A stretch of 64,000 nucleotides of DNA from Aurantibacter_A sp039941195. GTDB lineage: Bacteria > Bacteroidota > Bacteroidia > Flavobacteriales > Flavobacteriaceae. A program made the position numbers and the translations under genes. Under the pieces are notes generated by a model. That model was not told the DNA's origin. It made no database searches and saw only the letters and a list, made by a program, of their open reading frames with translations. The DNA is taken from positions 1 to 64,000 of the forward strand of contig NZ_JBDVFA010000093.1 of NCBI RefSeq assembly GCF_039941195.1, in the 5' to 3' direction. Positions 8,469-17,168 of this stretch are shown here, piece after piece (the stretch's first letter is position 1; each line of letters begins with the position of its first letter).

Positions 8469-9719
8469 CTAGACTAAATATTGAAACAAATCGGGTTTGT
8501 CATTTAGGTAGTCGCCATAAAAGTTATTTTCTTTCATTCTTTGAACTAAAGGAGCCAAATCATTAGGACTTTTTAATTCGATACCGACAATTGCCGGAGC
8601 AGTTTCTTTACTCGATTTTTTGGAATACTCGAAGTGGGTTATATCATCATTCTCACCCAATATTTCAGCAACAAATTCTTTTAAAGCGCCTGGTCTTTGC
8701 GGAAATCTAATAATGAAATAGTGTTTTAATTTAGCATATAATAAAGCTCTTTCTTTAATCTCTGGAGTTCTGGTAATATCGTTGTTGCTTCCACTAATTA
8801 TGCAAACAACATTTTTACCTTTAATTTTTTCAGAAAACTTATCTAGAACAGCAATAGTTAATGCACCTGCAGGTTCTACAACAATAGCATCCCTATTATA
8901 TAATTCCAGTATAGATTCACAAACCTTGCCTTCTGGTACAGTAACCATTTCACTCAAATTATCTTTACAGATATTAAAAGTTAAATCACCAACGCGTTTA
9001 ACAGCTGCCCCATCAACAAATTTATCAATATGAGTCAGTGCTGTATTTTTATTATTTGCAATAGAAGTACTCATGGATGGCGCTCCATTCGGCTCTACCC
9101 CAATAATTTTTGTATCGGGTGATAATACCTTAAATGCTCCTATGAGCCCTGAAGCTAATCCACCACCGCCTACAGCAACAAAAACATAATCGATGGGAGT
9201 CTTAGCATTTTCTAAAATTTCGATTCCAACTGTAGCCTGACCCTCTATAATTTTAGGGTCATCGAAAGGGTGAATAAAAACTTTATCATTTGCTTGACAA
9301 AAGTCTTTAGCAGCTTTAAAAGAGTCATCAAATGTATCGCCTTCTAATACAATAGTTACCCAGTCTTCACCAAACATATTAGTTTGCTCCACTTTTTGTT
9401 TAGGCGTAACTGATGGCATATATATTGTTGCCTTAATTCCTAAATACTTACATGCGAAAGCTACTCCTTGTGCATGATTACCAGCACTAGCACAGACAAT
9501 TCCATTTTTACATTCTTCAGCAGTTAGTGAACTAATCTTGTTGTAAGCTCCTCTAATTTTATAGGACCTAACCCGATGTAAATCTTCTCTTTTTAAGAGA
9601 ATGTTTGCATCGTACTTTGTAGATAATCGAATGGAATGCAAAAGCGGCGTTGGTTCAGCTATTTGCTGAATCTTCAACGCCGCTTTTTTTATATCGTCTA
9701 TTTTGGGAAAATAGCTCAT
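8469..9719 (-). CDS. ilvA: threonine dehydratase, biosynthetic
   Basis: 416 residues. Converts threonine to 2-oxobutanoate, the first committed step to isoleucine. The PLP lysine is in VRSYKIRGAYNK (about residue 52), and the cofactor phosphate loop is VGGGGLASG (about 185). Residues about 335-416 form a single ACT-like regulatory domain (HYFIIRFPQRPGALKEF), as in the roughly 420-residue Bacillus and Corynebacterium enzymes rather than the two-domain E. coli IlvA, so isoleucine feedback is likely. Last of the ilv genes, 43 bases after ilvC. A strong hairpin occupies codons about 12-27. Confidence 0.95.
   Translation of the reverse strand: MSYFPKIDDIKKAALKIQQIAEPTPLLHSIRLSTKYDANILLKREDLHRVRSYKIRGAYNKISSLTAEECKNGIVCASAGNHAQGVAFACKYLGIKATIYMPSVTPKQKVEQTNMFGEDWVTIVLEGDTFDDSFKAAKDFCQANDKVFIHPFDDPKIIEGQATVGIEILENAKTPIDYVFVAVGGGGLASGLIGAFKVLSPDTKIIGVEPNGAPSMSTSIANNKNTALTHIDKFVDGAAVKRVGDLTFNICKDNLSEMVTVPEGKVCESILELYNRDAIVVEPAGALTIAVLDKFSEKIKGKNVVCIISGSNNDITRTPEIKERALLYAKLKHYFIIRFPQRPGALKEFVAEILGENDDITHFEYSKKSSKETAPAIVGIELKSPNDLAPLVQRMKENNFYGDYLNDKPDLFQYLV
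9641..9690. promoter_or_regulatory. strong hairpin inside the 5' coding region of ilvA
   Basis: AAAGCGGCGTTG (9641-9652) pairs perfectly with CAACGCCGCTTT (9675-9686). Inside it TTCAGC (9654-9659) pairs with GCTGAA (9665-9670). It is much more GC-rich than the surrounding DNA. On the plus strand it is followed by seven T (9684-9690), a textbook terminator antisense to ilvA. In the ilvA mRNA it is followed by only four U, so it could cause pausing or partial attenuation between ilvC and ilvA. The structure is certain; the function is inference. Confidence 0.6.
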
Positions 9720-9762
9720 AGAAACAATGCCTCAATTAGTTATTAAACCCAAATATAAAGTA

Positions 9763-11238
9763 TTAAACTATGGGTTTCATAGCTGTCATAGATTCTCTTA
9801 AACGAGTACCTACAACTTCTACATCATGAATTCGTAAAGCTTTGTTTACTGCAATCAATTTAGCATTGTCAACACCCGTATCTTTTCCTTCGCTATATGC
9901 CGTACCAATTACATCAGTCTCAATCTTAGTCATAAAATCAGCCAATAATGGTTTACACGCATGATCAAATAAATAACAACCATACTCCGCAGTATCAGAA
10001 ATAACTCTGTTCATTTCAAACAATTTCTTTCTTGCGATTGTATTTGCAATTAAAGGAGTTTCATGTAATGATTCGTAATAAGCAGATTCTCCAATAATAC
10101 CAGATTCTGTCATACTTTCATACGCTAATTCTACTCCTGCACGCACCATTGCAACCATTAATACACCATGGTCATAATATTCTTGCTCTGAAATTTCAAC
10201 ATCTGCAGCAGGTGTCTTTTCAAATGCAGTTTCACCGGTAGCAGCACGCCATCCTAAAAGGTTTTTATCATCATTAGCCCAATCTTCCATCATAGTTTTT
10301 GAGAAATGCCCTGTCATTATATCATCCATATGCTTTTGAAAAAGTGGACGCATAATATCTTTTAATTCTTCTGACAATTCAAAAGCTTTAATTTTTGCTG
10401 GGTTTGATAAACGATCCATCATATTAGTGATACCGCCATATTTCATACCTTCTGTAATAGTCTCCCAACCATACTGAATCAATTTAGAAGCATAGCCAGC
10501 ATCGATACCTTTTTCAACCATTTTATCAAAACAAAGAATACTTCCGGTTTGTAGTAAACCACATAATATCGTTTGCTCACCCATTAAATCTGATTTTACT
10601 TCAGCAACAAATGAAGACATTAAAACACCAGCTCTATGACCACCTGTACCAGCAGCATAGGCTTTAGCCTGTTCCAATCCTTTTCCTTGCGGGTCATTAT
10701 CTGGGTGTACCGCAATTAAAGTTGGCACACCGAAACCTCTTTTATATTCCTCACGTACTTCAGAACCAGGACATTTAGGAGCCACCATAATTACCGTTAA
10801 ATCTTCACGAATCTGCATCCCTTCCTCAACAATATTGAATCCATGAGAATACGATAATGTAGCGCCTTGCTTCATTAAAGGCATTACTGTACTTACAACA
10901 TTCGTATGCTGCTTATCTGGGGTAAGATTGATAACAACATCAGCATCTGGTACTAATTCTTCGTATGTACCAACAGTAAAACCGTTTTCACTAGCATTTA
11001 AAAAAGATTGTCTTTTTTCTTGAATTGCAGCTGCTCTAAGCGTATAAGAAATATCTAAACCTGAATCACGCATGTTTAATCCTTGGTTTAATCCTTGAGC
11101 TCCACAACCAATAATTACAATTTTTTTCCCTTTTAATGCATTTACACCATCAGAGAATTCACTAGATTCCATGAATCTACATTTTCCTAATTGTGTTAGT
11201 TTATCTCTTAGTGATAGTGTATTAAAATAATTTGCCAT
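9763..11238 (-). CDS. ilvC: ketol-acid reductoisomerase, class II
   Basis: 491 residues, the same length as the E. coli class II enzyme and similar from the first residues (MANYFNTLSLRDKLTQLGKC). Uses Mg and NADPH to turn acetolactate or acetohydroxybutyrate into the dihydroxy acids of valine and isoleucine synthesis. The Rossmann loop IIGCGAQGLNQGLNMRDSG is near 44-62; duplicated C-terminal knotted helical domains carry the metal ligands (EVKSDLMGEQ, and ESAYYESLHETPL in the second half). Lies 56 bases after ilvN and 43 before ilvA in the operon. Confidence 0.97.
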   Translation of the reverse strand: MANYFNTLSLRDKLTQLGKCRFMESSEFSDGVNALKGKKIVIIGCGAQGLNQGLNMRDSGLDISYTLRAAAIQEKRQSFLNASENGFTVGTYEELVPDADVVINLTPDKQHTNVVSTVMPLMKQGATLSYSHGFNIVEEGMQIREDLTVIMVAPKCPGSEVREEYKRGFGVPTLIAVHPDNDPQGKGLEQAKAYAAGTGGHRAGVLMSSFVAEVKSDLMGEQTILCGLLQTGSILCFDKMVEKGIDAGYASKLIQYGWETITEGMKYGGITNMMDRLSNPAKIKAFELSEELKDIMRPLFQKHMDDIMTGHFSKTMMEDWANDDKNLLGWRAATGETAFEKTPAADVEISEQEYYDHGVLMVAMVRAGVELAYESMTESGIIGESAYYESLHETPLIANTIARKKLFEMNRVISDTAEYGCYLFDHACKPLLADFMTKIETDVIGTAYSEGKDTGVDNAKLIAVNKALRIHDVEVVGTRLRESMTAMKPIV

Positions 11239-11294
11239 TTAAATAGTGTTTTTAAGTGCTTTCCCTCAAAAGAAGGATTTAATGATTCTATAAA

Positions 11295-11828
11295 TTAATT
11301 ATGATTAGGTTGAAATTCTTTAAGCATTGCTGAAATTTGCATTTCTTCTTTAGAAACCGAAATACGTCCTGAACGTACAAATTGCATAATACCAAAAGGT
11401 TTTAATTGCTCGTGCATTTCGTCAATTTCATTTCTACGACCAGATTTTGCTAGAACAAAAAATTCTCTTGCGACAGTAACAATCTGTGAATTACTTTCTT
11501 TAATAATATTCTGGATTTGACGTTCATCAAATAACAGCGCTGAATCAATTTTAAACAAAGCTGATTCCTGATAAATAGTTTCATCATCTGTATGATAAAA
11601 AGCTTTTATCACTTCAATCTGCTTTTCGATTTGTCCCACAATATTTTTAACCCATTTATCGGTAGTATTTACCACGATTGTAAATTTAGAAACATTATCA
11701 ATCTCTGATTTAGAAACGTTTAAGCCTTCTATATTAATGTGTCTTTTTAAGAATATTCCAGATATTCTATTCAATAAACCCACGTTATTTTCGGAGTATA
11801 CTGATATGGTGAACCACTGTTTTTCCAT
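11295..11828 (-). CDS. ilvN: acetolactate synthase small (regulatory) subunit
   Basis: 177 residues. The N-terminal ACT domain (about 5-80) has the valine-binding style motif YSENNVGLLNRISGIFLKRHINIEGL; the C-terminal part (about 85-170, KSGRRNEIDEMHEQLKPFGI) matches the ALS small-subunit C-terminal domain. It activates the large subunit and confers feedback inhibition by branched-chain amino acids. The gene is separated from ilvB by a methyltransferase gene, unlike the usual adjacent order. Length is within the family range of about 160-180. Confidence 0.93.
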   Translation of the reverse strand: MEKQWFTISVYSENNVGLLNRISGIFLKRHINIEGLNVSKSEIDNVSKFTIVVNTTDKWVKNIVGQIEKQIEVIKAFYHTDDETIYQESALFKIDSALLFDERQIQNIIKESNSQIVTVAREFFVLAKSGRRNEIDEMHEQLKPFGIMQFVRSGRISVSKEEMQISAMLKEFQPNHN

Positions 11829-11879
11829 TATTACTATTTCTATTATTTTCTAAGCCTTTAGGCTACGTCAAAAACTTAA

Positions 11880-12461
11880 TTATTTTGTTTTCACTGCTAT
11901 GATTAATCCAGTGGACCAATCCATTTTTGTAATATTTAAATCATCTCTTTTTTCGAGATAAGCAACTAAACGATCTACATTATCTTCGTGACCAACTGGC
12001 CAATTGGATTGTACTTTCATATCATCAATAATATAAAATCCACCAATCTTGATTAAATCTAGCAGCTCTTCTAGCTCACTATATTTGCCAGGCCATGCAT
12101 CTGCAAAGACGAGGTCGAACTTATCTGCATTGTAATTTTTAATCCATTTGCTACCATCTTCACATACGATTTGTACTCGGCCATCATTCCCAAAATATTG
12201 GTTAGCAATGACAATTAATTCTGAATCATTGTCAACTGTAATAAGACTTGAATTCGCATCCATGCCATCAATCATCCATGATAGTGATAACCCAATACCG
12301 GTTCCCAATTCTAATATATGTGCACCTGGTTTCGAACTAATCAATGTTTTCAGCAACGTTCCGATATACAAATCAGAGGGCATTGTAAAACCTATCTGTT
12401 TAGATTTACGTGTTATTGCATTATGAATAACAGGAATGTCGTTAATGTTCGAATCGTTCAT
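11880..12461 (-). CDS. SAM-dependent O-methyltransferase-like protein inside the ilv operon
   Basis: 193 residues, class I Rossmann methyltransferase fold. The SAM-binding glycine loop is ILELGTGIGLSLSWM (about 45-59), the acidic residue after beta-2 is in LITVDND, and the post-II motif is DLVFADAWPGKYSELEELL. The overall shape resembles the caffeoyl-CoA O-methyltransferase (MTF_3) group, but residues for a specific acceptor cannot be assigned. It sits 18 bases after ilvB and 51 before ilvN, so it is co-transcribed with branched-chain amino acid synthesis. Its substrate is unknown. Confidence 0.75.
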   Translation of the reverse strand: MNDSNINDIPVIHNAITRKSKQIGFTMPSDLYIGTLLKTLISSKPGAHILELGTGIGLSLSWMIDGMDANSSLITVDNDSELIVIANQYFGNDGRVQIVCEDGSKWIKNYNADKFDLVFADAWPGKYSELEELLDLIKIGGFYIIDDMKVQSNWPVGHEDNVDRLVAYLEKRDDLNITKMDWSTGLIIAVKTK

Positions 12462-12479
12462 TATTACTTTGAAAAACTG

Positions 12480-14213
12480 TTATTTCAATCGAACATCAGA
12501 AACCGAAGCTCCAGAAGGAATCATTGGAAAAACATTATCTTCTTGCTCAACTTTTACTTCTAAGAAATAGGGTTTATCAGACGCAATCATTTCAGCAATT
12601 GTGCTTTTTAAATCTTTACGTTCACTTATTCTTTTTGCTTCTATACTGTAGCCTTCTGCAATTTTTACAAAATCGGGATTGGTCATCACAGTTGAAGCGT
12701 AGCGTCTGTCAAAAAACAATTCTTGCCATTGACGGACCATTCCTAAATGCTCATTATTTAAAACAACTATTTTAACAGGTACGTTATGTTGGAAAATTAC
12801 ACCCAATTCTTGAATAGTCATTTGGTATCCACCATCGCCAATAATAGCTACGACTTCACGATCCATAGCACCCATCTTAGCACCAATCGCTGCCGGAAGT
12901 GCAAAGCCCATAGTTCCTAAACCACCAGAGGTTATATTACTTTTAGATTGCTCAAATTTTGCGTAGCGGCATGCAATCATTTGGTGTTGACCAACATCGG
13001 TAACAATTACCGCCTTGTTTCCAGAGGCTATATTTATTTCTTCAATTACCTCACCCATTGTTAAACCAGGTTTGGTAGGATGAATATCGTTATTAATTAC
13101 TGTATCAAATTCAACTTGATGTTTTTTCTTGAATTCATTATGCCAATCTTCATGCTTATTCTCATTTAATAAAGGCAATAATAAATCTAATGTTTCTTTG
13201 GAATTACCTAAAACAGCGACATCAGCCGTAACATTTTTGTTAATTTCTGCAGGGTCAATTTCAAAATGAATCACTTGCGCTTGTTTCGCATAGGTCTCTA
13301 AATTACCGGTTACTCGATCATCAAAACGCATACCAATTGCAATTAACAAATCGCATTCATTAGTAAGTACATTTGGACCGTAATTGCCATGCATACCTAC
13401 CATTCCAACATTAAGTGGGTGACTCGTTGGTATTGCAGATTCGCCCATAATTGTCCAAGCAGCTGGTATTCCAGCTTTTTCAATTACAGCTTTTAACTCT
13501 TCTTCAGCTTGTCCTAAAATAACTCCTTGTCCCCAAACAATAAATGGTTTCTTAGCATTATTAATCAATTCTGCAGCAGCTTCTAGAGAACCTGTGTTTG
13601 GTTTCGGAGTCGGATTATAACTACGAACCCCTTTACATTTTTCATAAGAAAATTCGAATTCATCAAATTGAGCATTTTTTGTAATATCAACTAAAACGGG
13701 ACCTGGTCTTCCTGATTTAGCAATATAAAATGCTTTTGCCATTATTTCAGGAATTTCTGAAGCATTAGTAATTTGATAATTCCATTTAGTTACTGGAGTA
13801 GATATTCCGATAATATCCGTCTCTTGAAAGGCATCAGAACCTAACAAATGTCTTGGTACCTGACCCGTAATACATACCATTGGCGTACTATCTATTTGGG
13901 CATCGGCTAAACCTGTTACTAAGTTAGTTGCTCCTGGACCAGAAGTTGCCATGGCTACTCCAACTTTACCTGAAACACGCGCATACCCTTGTGCTGCATG
14001 CGTTGCGCCTTGCTCATGACGTGTAAGTATGTGCGTTAATTTATCTTGAAATTTATATAATTCGTCATACACAGGCATTATAGCACCACCTGGATAACCG
14101 TATAATAAATCGACACCTTCAGCTAACAAACAGTGGATTATTGCCTCTGCACCAGAAATTTTGATGGTAGCTTTTTTGTCTACTTTTACTTTTTTCTCTT
14201 TTATTGTCTCCAT
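12480..14213 (-). CDS. ilvB: acetolactate synthase large (catalytic) subunit
   Basis: 577 residues from the ATG at 14213. A longer reading from a TTG at 14231 adds six residues and is less likely. Condenses pyruvate with pyruvate or 2-oxobutanoate using TPP, FAD and Mg. N-terminal PYR domain: YGYPGGAIMPVYDEL with the catalytic Glu in THILTRHEQGATHAAQGYAR. Central FAD domain about 200-340. C-terminal PP domain: the Mg/TPP motif IIGDGGYQMTIQELGVIFQHN. Starts 82 bases after ilvD. Regulated through IlvN encoded two genes downstream. Confidence 0.96.
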   Translation of the reverse strand: METIKEKKVKVDKKATIKISGAEAIIHCLLAEGVDLLYGYPGGAIMPVYDELYKFQDKLTHILTRHEQGATHAAQGYARVSGKVGVAMATSGPGATNLVTGLADAQIDSTPMVCITGQVPRHLLGSDAFQETDIIGISTPVTKWNYQITNASEIPEIMAKAFYIAKSGRPGPVLVDITKNAQFDEFEFSYEKCKGVRSYNPTPKPNTGSLEAAAELINNAKKPFIVWGQGVILGQAEEELKAVIEKAGIPAAWTIMGESAIPTSHPLNVGMVGMHGNYGPNVLTNECDLLIAIGMRFDDRVTGNLETYAKQAQVIHFEIDPAEINKNVTADVAVLGNSKETLDLLLPLLNENKHEDWHNEFKKKHQVEFDTVINNDIHPTKPGLTMGEVIEEINIASGNKAVIVTDVGQHQMIACRYAKFEQSKSNITSGGLGTMGFALPAAIGAKMGAMDREVVAIIGDGGYQMTIQELGVIFQHNVPVKIVVLNNEHLGMVRQWQELFFDRRYASTVMTNPDFVKIAEGYSIEAKRISERKDLKSTIAEMIASDKPYFLEVKVEQEDNVFPMIPSGASVSDVRLK

Positions 14214-14295
14214 ACTAAAACTCAAATTCAAATGTCAATTTTAAGTATTCAAAACTGACAATTCATTCGTATTAACTTGTACTCTACTCTATATT

Positions 14296-15972
14296 TTAAA
14301 ACTCATCAGTTACACAACCTTGCGCTGCAGATGACACTGAACGAGCATACTTGTATAAGACTCCTTTTTTAAATTTCAATTCTGGTTGTACCCAAGCTGC
14401 TTTTCTTTTTGCGATTTCATCTTCTGAAACTGCAACATCAATAGAATTGGTTTCTGCATCAATGGTAATTATATCACCATCTTCTACTAAGGCTATGGTA
14501 CCACCTTCTTGTGCTTCAGGAGAAATGTGTCCTACGACAAAGCCATGCGTACCTCCAGAGAAACGACCATCAGTAATCAAAGCCACATCTTTTCCTAAAC
14601 CAGCACCCATTATGGCTGCAGTAGGCTTAAGCATTTCAGGCATTCCTGGTCCTCCTTTTGGTCCTTCATAACGAATAACTACTACATCGCCCTTTTTCAC
14701 TAAGCCATTTCTGATACCATCATTTGCGTCGTACTCACTATTAAAAACTTTTGCCGTTCCTTTAAACAACAATCCTTCTTTACCTGTAATTTTAGCCACA
14801 GAACCATTTTCAGCAAGGTTTCCATAAAGCATACGTAAATGTCCAGTAGCCTTAATTGGCTTATCTAAAGGTCTTATTACATCTTGTCCTTCTTCCAAAT
14901 CAGGAACATTTTCTAAATTCTCAGCAAGTGTTTTACCAGTAACAGTCATACAATCACCATGCAATAAACCGTTCTTCAACAGATATTTTAAAAGTGCCGG
15001 AATACCACCTATTCGGTGAACATCTTCCATTAAATATTTACCACTAGGCTTTAAATCAGCTATAAAAGGTGTCGTATCACTAATATGTTGAAAATCTTGT
15101 AAGGTAAATTCAATATCCGCAGCTCTAGCTATAGCTAAAAAATGCAATACAGCATTAGTAGAACCACCAGTGATGGTTACCAAACGAATCGCATTTTCTA
15201 ACGACTTACGCGTAACAATATCCAACGGTTTTATATCTTTTTCAATAAGCATTCTCATTTGCTTACCAGCAGCAATACTTTCTGCTTCTTTATCATCACT
15301 AACCGCTGGATTAGATGAATTGTAAGGCAAAGACATTCCTAAAGCTTCTATAGCCGATGCCATAGTATTAGCCGTATACATACCTCCACAAGCTCCTGCA
15401 CCTGGAATAGATTTCTTAATTATACTTTTAAATTCAGACTCCTCCATTGTTCCAGCCACTTTTTCACCCCAAGCTTCAAATGCTGATACTATGTCTAGTT
15501 TTCTTTCATTATGACATCCAGAAGCAATAGTGCCTCCATACACCAAAATTGAAGGTCTATTTAATCGCAACATAGCCATTAAAGCTCCCGGCATATTTTT
15601 ATCGCAACCAACTACAGTTACAAGTCCGTCATACGACATACCCTGTACCACTGCTTCCATAGAATCAGCAATTATATCTCTCGAAGGAAGCGAAAAACGC
15701 ATTCCTGGAGTACCCATAGAAATACCATCACTAATGCCGATTGTATTAAAAATAAGTCCGACAGTTTCTTTAGAATTGACACCTTCTTTCACCAATTTCG
15801 CCAAGTCATTCAAGTGCATATTACATGGATTACCTTCGTACCCAGTACTGGCAATTCCAATTAACGGTTTTTCAAAATCTTCATCTTTAAAACCAATTGC
15901 ATATAACATTGCTTGAGCTGCCGGTTGAGTTGGATCTTGTGTTACGGCTTTGCTGTATTTATTCAATTCCAT
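14296..15972 (-). CDS. ilvD: dihydroxy-acid dehydratase
   Basis: 558 residues from the ATG at 15972 (MELNKYSKAVTQDPTQPAA). An upstream in-frame TTG at 16023 would add 17 residues but gives a start not usual in the family. An Fe-S enzyme that dehydrates dihydroxy acids to the 2-oxo acid precursors of valine and isoleucine. Cluster and Mg motifs: Cys in NPCNMHLNDLA, VGCDKNMPGA, GACGGMYTANTM, and the C-terminal GRFSGGTHGFVVGHISPEA. First gene of the ilv operon on the minus strand. Confidence 0.96.
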   Translation of the reverse strand: MELNKYSKAVTQDPTQPAAQAMLYAIGFKDEDFEKPLIGIASTGYEGNPCNMHLNDLAKLVKEGVNSKETVGLIFNTIGISDGISMGTPGMRFSLPSRDIIADSMEAVVQGMSYDGLVTVVGCDKNMPGALMAMLRLNRPSILVYGGTIASGCHNERKLDIVSAFEAWGEKVAGTMEESEFKSIIKKSIPGAGACGGMYTANTMASAIEALGMSLPYNSSNPAVSDDKEAESIAAGKQMRMLIEKDIKPLDIVTRKSLENAIRLVTITGGSTNAVLHFLAIARAADIEFTLQDFQHISDTTPFIADLKPSGKYLMEDVHRIGGIPALLKYLLKNGLLHGDCMTVTGKTLAENLENVPDLEEGQDVIRPLDKPIKATGHLRMLYGNLAENGSVAKITGKEGLLFKGTAKVFNSEYDANDGIRNGLVKKGDVVVIRYEGPKGGPGMPEMLKPTAAIMGAGLGKDVALITDGRFSGGTHGFVVGHISPEAQEGGTIALVEDGDIITIDAETNSIDVAVSEDEIAKRKAAWVQPELKFKKGVLYKYARSVSSAAQGCVTDEF

Positions 15973-16020
15973 TTGTCTATTTATAAGTATTCTTTCGGAT
16001 TCTATTAAGGTTTCCTTAAT

Positions 16021-16028
16021 CAAATATA
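16021..16028 (-). promoter_or_regulatory. candidate -7 box of the ilv operon promoter
   Basis: The minus strand reads TATATTTG, a full match to TAnnTTTG, 48 bases before the ilvD ATG, giving a 5' leader of about 40 bases. No clear TTG is at the -33 position. The short leader leaves no room for a T-box or peptide attenuator, so leader-type control at this promoter is unlikely. Confidence 0.4.
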
Positions 16029-16160
16029 GAAGTTTACAAAAACAGTCATTTTTAACGTTTGCACCCTGTCTAAAGTCAATTTTGATAATATTTACATAAC
16101 ACGCTTACTGTCAATAGTTTAAGTGTATTTTTTTATCATATTCAATAGTGCTAAAAGAAA

Positions 16161-16205
16161 AAAGCCTGTATCAAATTTTTTTCTGATACAGGCTTTCTTA
16201 CAACA
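16161..16205 (-). terminator. intrinsic terminator of the pxpABC operon
   Basis: A perfect 13-base inverted repeat: AAAGCCTGTATCA (16161-16173) with TGATACAGGCTTT (16184-16196), loop of 10. On the minus strand it is followed by TTTTTTCTTTT-type sequence. It lies 130 bases past the pxpC stop and insulates pxp from the ilv promoter. Confidence 0.8.
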
Positions 16206-16219
16206 TTATAAAGCAATAT

Positions 16220-16237
16220 CATTCGAAATTTCGAATG
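16220..16237. repeat. 18-base perfect palindrome between pxpC and ilvD
   Basis: CATTCGAAATTTCGAATG is fully self-complementary. It lies in the 3' untranslated region of pxpC, between the stop codon and the terminator, and about 200 bases upstream of the ilv promoter. It may be a protein-binding site, an RNA hairpin or half of a dispersed repeat; there is no second copy that I noticed. Confidence 0.5.
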
Positions 16238-16328
16238 ACGATGACCTCTGCTAGTATGTTGTTATTTTTTATCACGTAGTAAAATTAAATATTTTATTTG
16301 ACAATTTAAACTTTAAATAAAATTGATT

Positions 16329-17168
16329 CTAAAGTAATTTAAACGACACATTTTCCCCTGCTCTTTTTTGAGCTAAAATTGAAATAGCCTTATCTGTTAA
16401 TTGAAGAATTCGGGGGTATCCTCCAGTCGTTTGTCCATCCTTCATAAGAATAATCAACTTACCATTTGGAGTAAATTGCACGGTACCGGGTAAGGTGGCT
16501 GAAGTCAACATGGATTTATTATGACCATCAATTTTCTCATTTAATTGATAAGCCATTCGATTATTATCTTTAGATACAGTAAAGTCCGAACCAAAAACTT
16601 TCTCTAATTGTTTGTCGGTTAGCATTTCGAATTCAGGTCCTTTTGCCACTCCTAAAACCTCTTCATTGTAATAGTCATCTACTTTTAATTCTGATATTTT
16701 AGGGTCGAAGGATTCACAAGACGTATATGGAACCTCATAATTATTTTTTAAACAAACTATTTTAGTGATTGCCTTAGAGAAAGAACGACTATTTAAAACT
16801 ACATTAGTCTCAAATCCATACTTAATGGCCAAATAACTTCGAATTCCATGCTCTAACCTTCCATAGGATAAAATATCGCCACTTTCTATTTTATAAATTT
16901 TATAGTTCAATACCGGTTTGTTGTTTAGTGTAGCAGACATAGTTGCACCAGATAATACGATATAGGTACTTTCTTCAAATACAATTGTTGGTCCGGTCAT
17001 TGTAATTTCAAGAACAGCTGCTTCGTCCTCGTTCTCGAGAAGTCTATTAGCTCTTTCTAATGCAATATTATCCATAGCACCGGCAACAGGAACTCCTTTA
17101 TCTCGAAAACCAAACCTACCTTTATCCTGTACGGTAGTATAAAATCCAGATTTTAATATCTTAAGCAT
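16329..17168 (-). CDS. pxpC: 5-oxoprolinase subunit C (biotin-dependent carboxyltransferase-like domain)
   Basis: 279 residues from the ATG at 17168 (MLKILKSGFYTTVQDKGRFG). A longer frame upstream to 17273 overlaps pxpB and has no family character. With PxpA and PxpB it opens 5-oxoproline (pyroglutamate) to glutamate using ATP. Family motifs are QDKGRFGFRDKGVPVAGAMD near the start and KDGQTTGGYPRI near the end. The start overlaps the pxpB stop by 8 bases (ATGCTTAA), a coupled arrangement. Confidence 0.92.
   Translation of the reverse strand: MLKILKSGFYTTVQDKGRFGFRDKGVPVAGAMDNIALERANRLLENEDEAAVLEITMTGPTIVFEESTYIVLSGATMSATLNNKPVLNYKIYKIESGDILSYGRLEHGIRSYLAIKYGFETNVVLNSRSFSKAITKIVCLKNNYEVPYTSCESFDPKISELKVDDYYNEEVLGVAKGPEFEMLTDKQLEKVFGSDFTVSKDNNRMAYQLNEKIDGHNKSMLTSATLPGTVQFTPNGKLIILMKDGQTTGGYPRILQLTDKAISILAQKRAGENVSFKLL

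Noticed and set aside
15973..16023. Upstream TTG starts for ilvD, and likewise for ilvB, tilS, ftsK and the thioredoxin gene
   Set aside because: Each longer form adds residues without family similarity, while a nearby ATG gives the conserved N-terminus.
16024..16160. T-box or leader-peptide attenuator before ilvD
   Set aside because: The candidate promoter leaves a leader of only about 40 bases, and the strong hairpin at 16161-16196 is oriented as the pxp terminator upstream of it.
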